Assembly: GCA_030847615.1 (NCBI GenBank)
Contig: JAUMIR010000001.1
Coordinates: 380,290,687 to 380,354,686, forward strand
Length of the DNA: 64,000 bases
From: Gambelia wislizenii
Taxonomy: Eukaryota; Chordata; Lepidosauria; Squamata; Crotaphytidae
Reading direction: 5' to 3'
Below the pieces are notes generated by a model. That model made no database searches. It was not told where the DNA came from and was given only the letters and a program-made list of their open reading frames with translations. How positions within the stretch are numbered: position 1 is the stretch's first letter; each line of letters starts with the position of its first letter. Below are positions 12,901-27,900 of this stretch, piece by piece. The position numbers were made by a program, and so were the translations under genes.

Positions 12901-15900
12901 TGCTTTGTTGCCACTACAGTCTTGGTTCTCACTGTCCACTCTGCTTGCTTCAAAACTGGAGACAGTTCTGTACAGGTTGAGTCTCCCTTATTTGAAATAC
13001 TTGGGAGCAGAGGTATTTTGGATTTTGGAATATTTCAGATTTTGGAATATAATGAGATATCTTGGAGATGGAACCCATATCTGAACACAAAATTCATTTA
13101 GGTTTCATATATACCTTATACACATAGCCTGAAGATCATTTTATAGACAATATTTGTAATGCTTTTGTGCACAAAGCAAAGTTTCTGTACATTAAACCAT
13201 CAGAAAGTGAAGGTGTTACTATCTCAGCCACCCATGTGGATAGTTTTGGATTTTGGAATATTTTGGATTTCAGAATTCCGGATAAGGGAGATTCAACTTG
13301 TATATACTTCCCAAATGTGGGTGTATGCCCAGGAGGTATTCCCTGCCTCTCCTTTTCACCAGTTCTCCCAAACCCCCCTTTAGAGCCTGAGATAAGAAGC
13401 TGCTATGGAAGAAGGAAACCAGTCAAGGAGAACATGTGTGAAGCCATAGTTTCTTTTCCTGTACTTTTTCTGGATAGAAGACAAACTCCTGGGGATAGGA
13501 ATGATGAGAATTGTACCCAGCAAGTATGGCTGCAGTTGAGATTTGTAAAATGAAATTATAATCCTTGTTTTCAAACGTAATCAAAAATTCTAACCTCAAA
13601 TGCCTGCAGACAGTCACTCAACTCTGAGAGCTCTGTAATTTTCTGTTTCTTGCCAGTCTTTGTTTAACATCACCTTGGTGTTAAAATTAATGGTAGTTTG
13701 GAGCCAGTCCTCTGATAAGACATCCTTTTTTTAAAAAAAGTTACTGTATTAAAATATGAGAAATTAACTTTTTTTTCCCTGTAGAGGGCTGCTTTTTAAT
13801 GTGTTTGTGTTCTGAAAGTTCCTTGGTCTCTTTGTAGAGTTCTTTATATCAATTTAGGTAATATTTTGCAGTGAAAATTGTGTGTGGGGGTGTTCAGTTT
13901 CTGTAAAGTTGCATAGTAAAGTTAAATGCAATTTGAATCCCTTAAAATCGTAAGCCTATATCCCATTGTTAGTCCCAACTAAAGTAGACCCATTAAATCA
14001 TTTGAATTTATATAAGCATTGACCTAATAAGCTCACATTGATTCAGTGGTCTGCACTAGTTGGGACTAATAATGGATTTAGGCACTCCCTTGTTAGCAAA
14101 ATTAAGATAATCTTAGAACAGCTTGAGCTTAAGTTGCCAAACATAGACACTGATGAAATAAGGGTCCTAACTTTCACAAATGAAACTAATGTGCAAACAT
14201 GGATAAAAAGACAGATTTGGGACAGAGACTGTATGCTCCAGTGTGTTCAGATGTCTCATACTACTTTGACTAGTGTGCATTCCTTTGTCTCCTGAGTTCT
14301 ACAGAGACCCATTGAATCCTACATATTATAATAAACATACTTCATGTTCCATATTTTAGTTCATGTTTAGAAGCTCCTGTTGTTCTGTGTCCAGACATGC
14401 AAGTAGTTTAATGATTAATTGAGACTTCTCCATGCCACATTTGTATAATCAGTTTGTTTTCTCCTCTCCTCCCTGTTCATGGCTCTTTGAAGAGGTGGTT
14501 GTTTACTTGATGTCACTGCTAATTATTGGAAGGGCAGTCATAAATAGGAGAGTCCCAGTTTTTACACAGATGAAAATCTGGGTAGGTGTGGGTATTATTT
14601 ACAGGTCTGTTTTACGGTCAGTAAATTAAAAGTATCTATAACATCTCCCCAGGAATCTTGTGATATTTATGGATATAGTAGAAGTCTTCTTCTGTAACAG
14701 ATACTCATCTGGAAGTAATTTACAAATGACTGTAATGGCATTGGTCAGACTTGGTAAGGAACAGCAGACCACTAGGGGCTTTGCCATAGTATTTAATGAG
14801 GTGTGTTCTCTGCAGAATGGTAACATGGATGTGCAACAACCTGGAACATGATATGGAAACTAGAAATCCAGGGAGGGTTTGGGCTTCAATTTCCCAACCT
14901 CTTTTACAAAGCATTTATAGTCTTGTACAGATTGCTCTGTTTGTTCCAGAGAACTAAGCATGTTTTGCTGGCATTGGTCCAGTTTTGTTGGTATAAATGG
15001 TTTAAGCTGCCAAGATTTTGACTTTTTAAAGTTTTGTACATTTTTACTAGCAGATTGTAGCCCCCAAATGATAGCACCCCTTAAAAACAAGGGACAAAAA
15101 CAGACATTTGTTAAAAAAAATTAAAAACCAACAAATGAATGGATTATACTTCTGAAGCAGTGTTTTGTTAAGTTTTGAAATTATCAGCTGTTTCAATCCC
15201 CAGTATGAGTTCATTAGAGGTGGGCAATGTGTGGCCCTCCAGATGTTGTTAATTCCCACCAGCCCTCTCCACTGGCTGTGTCCAACAACATCTGCAAGGC
15301 CATGTGTTCTCCTGATTTAGATCCTAAATTGAAGCCACAATTGCAAATTCATTTATTTGTAAATAAGGTTTTATGTCACACAGATTTCTGTATCTCTGTT
15401 TGCTTCCTTTTTCATGAACCAGGGTTCATGGTAAGCATAAATGGGCTGCTTACACAGTACCAGCCATTAATATTTTATATTTGCTTTGGTTAGAGAAATG
15501 GCTGTTGCTGACTTATCAAATGTTTAATGTGATTATTTACCTGAATGTGTGTGAACATGAGAAAGAAGTAAGCTCTGCTTGTTTGTATGAACCCACTGGA
15601 AGACCATGACCCCTTCGTTACAGTGGATAGCGCTTCATTTCTGGGCAGAATTCAAAGTACTGGTTATGACCTATAAAGCCCATATGGCTTGGGGTCCAGG
15701 CTTGTCAAAGGCCTATATTCTCCACTATGACCCTGCCTGTTTTTTTTGTTTTTTTAAATACTGTCAGGGGCTTTGAGTCCTATGACACAGTCATGTGGGA
15801 ATGTTGAAAAGGGTCTTCTTGGTGCTCCTCCCCAGCCTCTGGAGCTCTCTCCTTGGGGAGGCTAGACTGCCTCTCTCCTTGTCATTCTGTCAGCATGTAA

Positions 15901-18900
15901 AAACCTTTTTATTCCAACAGGCTTTTGGGCACTCATAGAATCATAGAATCATAGAATCATAGAATTGCAGAGTTGGAAGAGACCACGAGGGCCATCCAGT
16001 CCAAACCCCTGCCATGCAGGAAATCACAATCAAAGCATCCCCGACAGATGGCCATCCAGCCTCTGTTTAAAGACCTCCAAGGAAGGAGACCCCACCACGC
16101 TCCGAGGGAGTGCGTTCCACTGCCGAACAGCTCTTACTGTCAAAAAGTTCCTCCTAATGTTGAGGTGGAATCTCTGTTCCTGGAGCTTGCACCCATTGCT
16201 CCGTGTTCCAGTCTCTGGAGCAGCAGAAAACAAGCCTGCTCCATCCTCAGCGTGACATCCCTTCAAATACTTAAACAGGGCTATCATATCGCCTCTAAAC
16301 CGTCTTTTTTCCAGGCTAAACATACCCAGCTCCCTAAGTCTCTCCTCATAAGGCATTGTTTCCAGACCTTTCACCATTTTAGTTGCCCTTCTCTGGACAC
16401 GCTCCAATTTGTCAATATCCTTTCTGAATTGTGGTGCCCAGAACTGGACACAGTATTCTAAGTGAGGTCTGACCAAGGCAGAATAGAGTGGCACTATTAC
16501 TTCCCTTGATCTAGACACTATACTTCTATTGATACAGCCCAAAATTGCATTGGCCTTTTTAGCTGCCGCATCACACTGTTGGCTCGTGTTCAACTTGTGG
16601 TCTACTAGGACTCCTAGATCCCTTTCGCACGTAGTCTCATTCAGCCAGGTCTCTCCCATCCTATATTTATGCATTTCATTTTTCCGCCCTAAATGCAGTA
16701 CTTTACATTTCTCCGTATTGAATTTCATTTTGTTAGCTTTGGCCCAGCTCTCCAGTCTATCCAGGTCATTCTGAATTTTGATCCTGTCCTCTAGGGTATT
16801 AGCTACTCCTCCCAATTTGGTGTCATCTGCAAATTTGATAAGTATGCCCCTAATTCCCTCATCTAAGTCATTGATAAAGATGTTGAATAGCACTGGGCCC
16901 AGGACAGAACCCTGTGGCACCCCACTGGTCACATCTTTCCAAGACGAAGAGGAGCCACTGCTGAGCACCCTTTGGGTTCGGCCGGTCAACCAATTACAAA
17001 TCCATTGAACAGTTAACTTGTCTAGCCCACATTCTACAAGCTTGTTTGCAAGAATGTCATGGGGAACCTTGTCAAAGGCCTTACTGAAATCAAGGTATGC
17101 AATGTCCACAGCATTCCCTTCATCTACCAAGCTGGTAACTTTGTCAAAAAAAGAGATCAGATTAGTCTGGCATGACTTGTTTCTCTGAAACCCATGCTGA
17201 CTTTTTGTGATTATGGCATTGCCTTCTAAATGTTCACAGACTCTCTGTTTAATGATCTGTTCTAGAATCTTCCCTGGTATTGATGTCAGACTAACTGGAC
17301 GATAGTTGTTGGGATCCTCTTTTTTCCCCTTTTTGAAGATGGGAACAACGTTTGCCCTCCTCCAGTCTGCTGGGACTTCTCCTGTTCTCCAGGAGTTCTC
17401 AAATATTATTGCCAATGGCTCTGAGATTATATTTGCCAGCTCTTTTAATACTCTTGGATGTAGTTCATCTGGTCCTGGAGATTTAAACTCACTGTTTTAT
17501 AAGGAAGAGCTTTTATTAGTGTGCTGTACTGTTTATTTGTTTAGCGGGTATCTTTAAAATGGTTTTTGATTGAATAGATAGCTTAACTACATTTTAAAAA
17601 TAACCTTTTCTATGTTCCTATCTAGATGTGTTTTTAACTGCATCTGTTTTAGTATTCATAAAGTACCTTGGGTCACAGCTTGGGGAGGGCAGATATAAAT
17701 ATAGTCATCATCCTCTGGGACTTGAACTAGGAACTTTGAAATTGGAGTCTGTCTTAACTTAGTATGTTTCCCAGATTGTTGTTGTTGTTAACTGCTGTCA
17801 GGTTGACTTCGACTTATGGTAACCCTATGAGTGAGAGACCTTCAAGTCACCTTATCATCAACAGCCCTGCTGAGGTCCTACGGACTCAGGGTCATGGCTT
17901 CCTTGATTGAGTCTATCCATCTGGAATGTGGTCGTACCTCGCCCCCCCCCCACTGCCTTCTACCTTACCAAGCATTATTGTCTTTTCTAGTGAGTCATGT
18001 CTTCTGATGATATGGCCAAAGTGTGATGGTCTCAGTTTAGTCATCGTGGCTTCTAGGGAGAGGATAGATTTGATTTCCTCTAGAACCCATTTGTCTATTT
18101 TTTTAAAGCAGTCCATGCTCTTTTCCAGCACCACATTTCAAATAAGTTGATTTCCCACCCCCATCAGCTTTCTTCACTGCCCAGCTTCCAAGTACTAGTC
18201 TTCTTCTGATTCTTGACTGCAGTCTCAGTTCTGATTAATGACTGAGCCGAGGTATGGGAAATCTTGAACCATTTCATTGCCTTCATCCTCTATTTTAAAG
18301 TTATGTAAATCATCTGTGGTCATTATTTTTGTTTTCTTGATGTTCAGCTGTAAACCTGCCTATGCACTTTCTTCCTTTACTTTCTTCAGCAATCGTTCCA
18401 AGTCTTTGCTATTTTCTGCTAGTAGTATGGTATCATCTGCATATTTTAAATTGTTTTAAATTGTTTCCTTCCTCCAATTTTCAAGCCTCCTTCCTCCATG
18501 TCTAATTCTACCTTCCATGTGATATGTTCAGCATGCAAGTTAAACAGAGGGTGATAAAAATAGCTTGCCTGCCCCCCTTGCCAATTGAAAATCATTCTGT
18601 TTCTCCATATACTCTCCTAATAGTAGCCTCATGTGTTGAACACAGGTTACTCCTCAGGTCAATCAAATGTTGTGGCACACCCATTTCTTTAAGAGTGATC
18701 CATAGTTTTCTATGATCTACATAGTAAAAGGCATTGCTATAATCTATAAAGCACAGGCTGATTTTCTTTTGAAATTCTTTGAGGTGCTCCATTATCCAGC
18801 CTATGTTTGCAATGATTCTTAGTGCCTTTTCCTTTCCTGAACCCAGCTTGGACATCAGACATTTCTCATTCCCTATATGGTAAAAGTCTTTGTTATAGAA

Positions 18901-21900
18901 TTTTGAGCATCACTTGGCTTGATGGGAAATCAATGCAATGGTCCTATGGTTACTGCAATCCTTGGTGTCCCTTTCTTGGGGACTGGAATGTATATTGAAT
19001 GTTTCCAATCTGTGGGCCATTCTTTTGTTTTCCCTATTTGTTGACAGGTTTTAATTAGAACTAGAGTAGATTCTGTCTCTGTAGCTTGAAGCACCAGTAT
19101 TGGTTTGCCATCTATTCCTAGTTATTTATTTATTCCAAGTGTTCTGACTTCAGCTTCCATGTCACTTTCTAAAATTGTAGCCCTTCATCTTCATATGGTT
19201 CTTCATATAATGTATCTGTCAACGTTTCAGATTTTTATATATGTAGTTCTTCCATGTATTGCTTCCATTGTCTTTATTTTTACTTGGTCATGTAATTTGT
19301 TCCCCTGCTGGTTGTATAGCATCCCGACTCTTGGTTTAAATTTCCCTTTGATTTCTCGGATCTTGTGGAACATTTCTCTTGCTCTTCCTTTTGTGTTGTC
19401 AACTTTCATTTCTCTGAATTGATTACTATAGTGGTTCTCTTTGTTCTGGTGCACACATAACTGAATAGTTGCATTCAGGGTTCTGATGCTATCTCTGTTC
19501 CCCTTTACTTTGACTTCTTTTCTGTCTTTAACTGCTTGAAGAGTTACATCTATCATCCATTGAGGTTTCTCATTCTGTTTGACAGCAATCTGCTCCTGGT
19601 CTTGTTTTTGCAGCGAATGGAGCTTCTCCATCTTCTGCTTCCAATTATGTAGTGTATTTGCTTTCTATATTGGCTTCTATCAACATAGCCTCTTGCCTCA
19701 CAGGAGCATGCAATCCCACCACCATGGAAAGGTAGTGCCCAAAGACAGAAGGGAAAATAAATGTGTAACTTTGCTTTCTGTATTGGCTAACTCACTATAA
19801 AATACTAACCACATGGCTCTCTTCTGGCTTTGAATACAAGCAGGCAGGAATTTCTCTTCTGCTGACAAGATTGTAGTGCAGCCCATTGTGAGTTATGTGT
19901 AACCTGTTCAGGATGAGGTACTTCTCCAGAGATTGCATTTTTTGTTGTTGTTGTTTGTTTGTTTGTTTTAATACAGCTGCTGCCTTGTCCAGACAGAGAA
20001 AGCCTGATATTCATGCTGTAGTAGTCTCACACTTGGATTATAATACTGGATTGCATGTGGAATAGTTTGGTCCAAAACCTGCATGTACAGCTGTATGGTC
20101 CTTAGTTAGTAGGAATCCAGCCAGTTAACTGGAATGGGGCTCTTTGAAAATGTTATGCTGCTGCTTTTTCAGCTATTCTGGTTCCACTCTGTTTCTAAAG
20201 CCTTAAATGGCTTGGGATCAGACTACCTGATGGGTGTATTTTAAAGATTAAATTAAAGAATTTACTACTGAAGTTATATGTGTTGGTTGGCTCATTTAAA
20301 TAAAAGATGTAATGCTAAAAAAATGTTTATGTGGTAGAGTCTATATAAGGCATCTTATTCAATGGATTTGCCTGAATTAAACTCGGTTTATGAACAGTTT
20401 AACATGTGCAGGATAAAAGTCAACATTTGTATTTGACTTGCTTTTAAAATACTTTGTCAGCACTTTTGGTGCAATCTTGGATATTCATTCACCCTTTCAA
20501 GAAGCTGCAGTTTTCAGTGGAGATGAATCTTTGTATTGTTTTCACACGGTTGACCAATTTTGCCCATACCATACACTCTATGAGCTATAAGAGAATATTC
20601 CAGGTCAGCAGTTCTGCTGTTGTTTCTAGATGGACACTAAAAGGATTGAGAACTTTTTGTAACAAAATGGTAATAGTGTGTCAAGAATTTCTCTCTTGCT
20701 TTAATTTCTTCTTTGAGACTGGCCAATCACTGTACTCTGAAGTGGAGAATAGTAATTATTTATCTGTGCAAAATGCACAGTGAACCCACTTAAATGTCAG
20801 CTATAGTAAATGTTTTGCAAACTTTCCTTGAACTTTAGGCAAGATATTTGTACAGCTGTATAACTCATGTGTGCTTATAATAGATATGGATGAAGGCCAT
20901 TTCATCCATATGTTGGAGTAAGGGGTCACCATGCTATCCGGAACAGAGAAAGGGTATCTTGGGAGTTTGGCAAAGGGTTGAAACAGAGGGGGGAAGAGAA
21001 GGGAGCCCTTTGTGTGGGGCCAAAGGTATTTCACCAATGTTTCTATGGCATTTCCTATTTTCTGTTGTAATCACAGTAAATGAAGTATCTGAATGTTGAG
21101 TATTCCAAATCATCTAAGAATAAATCTAACATTTCACTGGGACTTTACACTTCAGATATATCTCTATTACTAGCACAAAGAAATGAGCACCTAAAATGGC
21201 ATATAAAAGAAAAGGTAAACGTAAACATTTCTAAGTGTATAGTATAGCTGTTACTTGACTGTACCTCAGAATTTAAATGCAGACAGCAGGTATAAATGTT
21301 CTGCGTGATTATAATAAACATGCTTGTAGAAAATGAGTTCATGTGGGAGGTTAGGTCAGACTCTTCCTTTGCATAGTAGCAGTTTTCAGGCAAGCTTTGT
21401 GTGAGATGTTATTTTTTTTTCCATATTTTTTTAAATTTGGGAGGTTAGTTTGTGGGTCTTGGGGTAGCCTCCCATGCCATACCACAAATAGTTTTTGAAG
21501 GTTCTCTGTTTCAGGATGACTTCCATATCATGTTCAAGATTGCAGATTGAAGAACACAAATTAAAAGTTGAAACTGTCTGCTGTAACTATGTAGTTATTC
21601 CTATAGGTGTGTAATTATGAAAGCAAGATAGTCATACTTGGTATTTCTCTCCCACACATGCTATTTGAAATAAAGAATTTGAGTTCCTTTTGTATTTTAT
21701 TTCTTGCTGCCAATCATGTCTGTAGCCCTTCATAGAATCCTAGAATTGGAAGGCACTGCAACAACCATCAAGTGCAACCTGCTGCCATGCAACTCCTGAA
21801 GGATGCCCGTCAAACTTCTTTCAGAAGTGCTTTAGTTGTGTATTCTTGCATGAAAGCAGGTTGCACTAGATGGTCCTTGTGGTGCCTTCCAACTCTAGGG

Positions 21901-24900
21901 AGTTGTCTAGATGAGAAGATATAATCCAGTTTGATGCGCATGATTTCAAATTCGCAGCAGTGCTCATTTGTCTCCATTTTTTGTCCAAACTATTGTATGC
22001 AAAGCTACCTGCGTTTGAAGTACACACGGAGTCATGGCAGCAAGTCAAGGTGCTGGCTGAGAGTATAGTGTGTTATTATTCTCCACATGTGTTGTAGCTG
22101 CTGAACAGAGGTTTTTTTTTTTTTTTTTTTTTGTACTTTTAAATCAAAGGTGTGGAAGTGCGACCTTCTGCTTGTAAAAAGCTCTTTGGTTGCCTCAGCA
22201 CAGAGAAAAGGTTTGTACTTGATCACTCAAAAATAAAAAAAATGGCACCTCCGGCCATTTCCTTGCCAGCAAGCCCGCCCACTGCATACACTGTGGACCA
22301 ATCCGCTCTCCACTTCTGCCCTCTTGAGAATGCGCAGTGTCCCGAATTGTTGTCCAGATGTGCGATAATGTGCAAGTCTGTGCTTTATTTGAAAAACCTT
22401 GGGGGAAACCATGAAGGCTTTTCCTACACAGTAGATGAAGTTTTGGGAGCCCTCCTTCGGAATATTGCGAATCTGGCACACAGCCTGTTAGGACAAAGGG
22501 TATTCTCCTTGAATTCTGTGAGGAGTATTTTCACCGTCTAGACAACCCCTAGGATTTTATTTTAATTCTATGAAAATGGATTACTAAAGGGCCACAGACA
22601 TTGTTGTCAGCAACAAAATAGGGAAGGAAATCAAATTTTACATTTCAGATAGTGTGAAAGACATGATAAAAAGAGCTTTTTGTTTAATTGAAATATATTA
22701 AACTGCCTCACAAATATTGAGCTATATCTGTTTTGCAGAGCTTGGAAAGTTAACTTTTAAAAGGAACTGATTACTGTATAGTAGGACCCTTGTATTTGCT
22801 GGGAATTGGTTCTGGAGGAGCCCATGGATACCGAAAACAATGGATAATAGTGAACACTATTGAAAATAATGGGACTTCTGGTTTAAAATACCATAGGCTT
22901 TCCTTGGAGGACCTCTAGAAAATGGCTAGGGAGGACACATTTTCTAGGAAGACTCTATGGTGGGTGTGCTGTTTTGTGTCCTATGGATAATTGAATCAGT
23001 GGATACGGGGGTCCTACTGTACTCATTACTCTGATCCCCCCTGTAGGTCATGTTGCTGTTACTATAGTCCACAAAGGTAAAGCTTGATAGTTACTCTGTA
23101 TTGATGAATTACTCTTACTATTGCATCATTGGAAAATACAGAATATGCTCTTTGCCTCCCCAAGTGACCAATTCAGATATTGCACCTTGCACGTTCTAAG
23201 AAAAATGCAAAAGATAACAGGGCCCAGTTTACATGTTGTGCCAGGCCAGGAGAAACTTGTGTTCCCAAGACTTACTTTGGCTTCTTCCTGTCACAATTAA
23301 GCTGGTTTATGATGTTCAAACCAACTCGGTGAGAATTATAAGTGGAAAAATGGGTCTAGAGCTTTTCAGAAGCCCTTATCCTAGGTCATTTTGGGAGTAT
23401 CTCCATGTTGAGACCCTCAGCAGCATAGCAGGAGTCTTTCAAATGTTGTCAACTATATTAATTTTATTCTGCTTGAAGCCTGAAGCCCCTTTAATGGAGA
23501 GGCCTCCTCCCAGAGGCAACTGTATAAATTGCCATTGTATGTTTGTTAAACTGGTTAGGAAAGCTTTCGCACATTTAGCCAATTATATCCTGTTTCCTGG
23601 AAAACTGCCAAATTTAGAAGAAACGGAAATGTCATGGATTGCATTTTTTTGTTGGTTGCTTGCAACCAGACAGAATAAACAGGAGTTGCCTTGAGGTAGG
23701 GTCTGTTTATCCTCTGAAAACATACAAACCTTTCCTTAATGTTGAAAGTACCTGTTTCCAGCATGCACCACAGTGTTGCCTGGCACTTTTCTGTCCAGTT
23801 TATTTAAAAAAAACACAAATGTATCCTAAATTGTTTAGAAAGTGTGTTGAAATGGAAAAACATTTTCTGCTGAAATGAAATCCTGTATATGTAAGTTAAA
23901 TATACTGTACATCATGCGCTATACTGTAGATACAGTTACCTGCGTGTAAAAGTAACCACTATCATTGCATGTGAAAATATACAAATTGGTTTATTTACAC
24001 TTAAGGGTGGGCAGAGTTGAGCCTTCAAGCCACACAAAGCTCCCAAGGCTATTTTTGAAGCCTTCAGCTCCTCCAGGGTCCATGATTCCTTTTTCTGGCA
24101 AAAATAAAATTTCTTCTCCTAGAAGCCTCTAGGAGCAAAACTTTACACTTTAAATAGGCTTGCAGGGCCTTCCTGCAGTGTTTAGCATTAAAACTACCCC
24201 CCCTCACAAAAACAAACAAACAAACAAACAAAAACACCCAGGAGTTGGACTACCAGTCGATTTTAGTATTCTGTTTTTTTGGTAATCTGTGCAGTCCTCT
24301 GAAGGTTCTAGGACCTGCTGCAGTAATCCAACCCCAACTTTTACTCTTCTTCCTCCTCCTTCTCTTGCATTATTTCACATCTTTTATGATATGCAGATTG
24401 AGTATCACTTATCTGAAATGCTTGGGACTAGATGTGTTCTATACTATATTTTTGATTTTTAAAAAATATTTATTTATTTATTTATTTATTTATTTATTGG
24501 ATTTTGGAATACTTGCATGTACATAATGAGATATCTTGGAGATGGGACCCAAGTCTAAAAATGGAATTCATTTATGTTTCATATACACTTTATACACATA
24601 GCCTGGTGATAATTTTATACACCATGTTTAACATTTTTGTGCATGAAACAAAGTTTATGTACATTGAACAATCAGAAAGTAAAGGTGTTACTATCTCAGC
24701 CACCCAAGTGGACAATTTTGGATTTTGGAGTATTTTGGATTTCCAGGTAAGGGATACTCAACCTGTATTTCATATTATGTCAGATTTGAAAACAATTTAA
24801 ACCTTTCTGAAACAACCATCTTTTTACCCTGGTGAGCCACTTCTCCCCAACTTAGAATCATAGAGTTGGAAGAGACCACAAGGGCCATCCAGGCCAACCC

Positions 24901-27900
24901 CCTGCCCTGTTTAAAACCCTCCAAAGTTTTACTTTGGAGCACAAAATCAAAGCACGCCTGACAGACGGCCAGCCTCTGTTTAAAACCTCCAGGAGACTCC
25001 ACCACACTCTGAGGCAGTGCATTCCACTGCCAAACAGCCTCATACTCTCCATTTCCTGATTCCTCCCGTACTTATCTGTGTTGCTTGTCCAACTGCAATG
25101 CCTCTGAGCTGCTTCCTTCCTTCCAAAGAACAATAATTGCCTCTGGTTTCTATCCATAACATCAAGTTAGCTTTCTCCTGCCCCCAGTGTTTTTGAATCA
25201 GCATTTTAATCAGCTTCAGGTTTGATTGGTGATCTATAGGGAAAGAAAATTGGATTGTTATTTGCTTACATAAGTATTGGTCTTAACATACCTTGGATTT
25301 GAAGGTGTATCCCCACAATGTCAGCTGAGAAGAAACGCAAACTGTTTTCTGAAGGAGTGTTTTAACAATGATCAAGCTTTGACTTCAGCTTGTCGAACCA
25401 AAAAGCAAAATATACATTCAAAACAACAGCATTCCACAATTTTTCTCCTACTATACATGTCATTTTCCATATGCTTTAAATTTAAAACAGCTTACTTAAA
25501 TTTTTATGTATTCCTTATTCTGTCACTTCAAGTTAAGAAAATGTGTACAAGTGACAAGCTTATTTCTGAAGAGGTTAACACAGAACAAAATGTATTGGAG
25601 GTCAACACAACAGAAATTTGTGTAAGCTCTTCAACTATTTATAGTCATATCCTGCCCACCTTCATCTGAAATCCACATGGTTTGTTCTGTTGATGTATCA
25701 CTTCATATGTCTCTGAAATAAGATTTAAATGTGTTTGCAGTGTATATAGTCAATAAAACTTTTTGTACAAACACTCCCATTGTATTTTCCTGAGTTGCAT
25801 TGGGTAATCTGTACTGGCATCTTCAGATCTCACCCAAGGCATTAAAGCAAACAAGGAAGCAACTAATTTGACTGAAAATGATCTCTTATTTGGGTTGGCA
25901 GCAGGGCATTACCAGATGTTCGGCCTGTTCTTATCTCTTGCCTAAATAAAATATCTAGTGCCATAAGTATTACCAGTTGACAGAAATTGGACCATATAAC
26001 AACAGACTTACTACAGAATAAATGTTTAAAGAGGAGTATACAGAAAAGATAAATTGGTAACTTCATTTCAAAAGCTGTTTCTCTTCTGATGCTGGGTGCT
26101 TCAATATATTGGAGGCTATCCTTTACTTCTATCAGTAATATTATGAAGACATACAGTAGCATAATAGCATGCTTCAAGAATAAGGTGTATTGAGCCTTAA
26201 GTCTGAACCTTCCCTCCATCCTTTTTAATCCTTACAAGGAAGAGATCAGAAGTTTCTACTCCAGCTTTAAACTAGCTACAGTTCCCTGTGATTCTGAACT
26301 GTGCCTAATTTGAACTGTAGTTACCAGGATTCTGGCTTGTTCTGAAACCATTAAACCAGGGATAGGGAATGTTTGCACCTCCAGGTGTAGTTGGGCTGTA
26401 GCTTCCAACAACCTGCACTATTGAATATTCTGGCTAGGGTTGATGGTAGCTGGCATCTGGAGGGCCAAAAGCTGTGTACCATTAGCTTAAGCACACTACT
26501 GAACCTTGAGTTTGGATGGCAACTCTCATTGCATTGCAGGAAACTGGTTTCTCATGATGCCTCAGTTGGTCCATACCATTCAGCATAACTTTTGCCTTTA
26601 AAAAAAAGTGTGTTGGGAATTCAAGTTTCGTAAAGCAGTATCTGGACAGACAGAACATATTTACAAATTAAGAGTTTTCTGGCCTAGAAAATGGAGATAA
26701 GCTGCTTAAAATATACAAAAAGAGTGCTTACATCTGTGGATAGCAGTAGTTCCAAGTGTACAAAGAAAAGGGTAGGCTAAACTGCAGTAAGAGCTGGGAT
26801 ATGTATTATTAGAAATTTTAGGAAGTTAAGTAAATGGCACATTCTACTGTGGCTATTTTGTACAGTGGAGTTGGTGGATTTTTTTTTTTAAAGGTGACTT
26901 ATTTTGACACAAAATGCTTTTTCTTTATGCAGAAATAACTTGATTCTCTTGGCTTGAGAGCTTTATCATATTGCTCAGATTTTCAGGAGTGGCCTCTTGG
27001 CCCATTAGTTAGTTGTAGGCTATGTTGTCTAGTGTGGGATTATGGCAGCAGGCTGCAGCTCATAAAGTGGTGGCTGTGGCTTGATGCTTGTGGTTTAAAC
27101 ATTGCTTGCAAAAATAGGCCATGATAACTCCACTCATTATGGCTTCTTAAAACATATGAGTTGAGTGAGTGCTAGTGAATGTGCCATAATCTAATTCGGA
27201 GCACATCAGCTGCTTGAACGTTTTGATTCACTTATGATTTAATCTATTAGACAAATAGAAGTATGCTGGATTTTCATGGTCTGTTATTATTACTACAATC
27301 TTTTCCAGACGGCTGGCTGGCAATGACCTTGCTTTTATTCATCCAAAGGCCTTGTCTGGGTTGAAGGAACTCAAAGTTCTGTAAGTAATCAAATTTCAGA
27401 GGTTCATGGGGTTACTCTTGCTTGTCCTCTCAGCATATTTGGTGACAGAACTGAGTGTTTTGATGTAGCTTTCTGAACAGCAAAGTGCCAGTAATGTGAA
27501 AAACTCTGTTTATGTAGTCACTTTCTTCATAATTTGGATGCAGTACTAACCTGTCAGGTGCTGGGAATAGAGATGTTTGTAGATTTTATTAAATGCTTTT
27601 TGCTTATTTTAATTGTAGTCACAGGTTTGATTTGAAGAGCAGTGTACACAGGCGCAGAGCATTATGGTGTCATCTTGAATTAGAAATGCATGGTAGCTGC
27701 TCTGTAGTAAGCTGTTTGGGTGCCGTAGCTTGCAGTGAGGCTCCTGTGACCTTTTTAAAAATAATTTAATACCAGAAGTATAACACATCCCCAAAGATTT
27801 GTGATGGCAAGCTTTAAATTCCCAGTTTTTGAAAGGAGCTTACACTCACAAAACTGCTTGCTGGTATTGGTCAGCCTCTACCTGATTGTGTCTCTAGAGA

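Noticed and set aside
15935..15963. CRISPR-like or satellite direct repeats (tcatagaatca units)
   Set aside because: This is the short terminal octamer repeat of CR1 3' ends in a vertebrate genome, with no spacers.
16030..17415. 461-codon minus-strand open frame as a host gene
   Set aside because: It is CR1 reverse transcriptase ([14 protein letters not shown]), part of a truncated LINE.
22152..22541. 129-codon frame as a small gene
   Set aside because: Lies within a terminal-inverted-repeat element, has overlapping frames on the other strand, and no recognisable family.
23233..23694. 153-codon open frame as a gene
   Set aside because: No domain, no repeat relation, no splice or start context; chance length in a 64-kb window.
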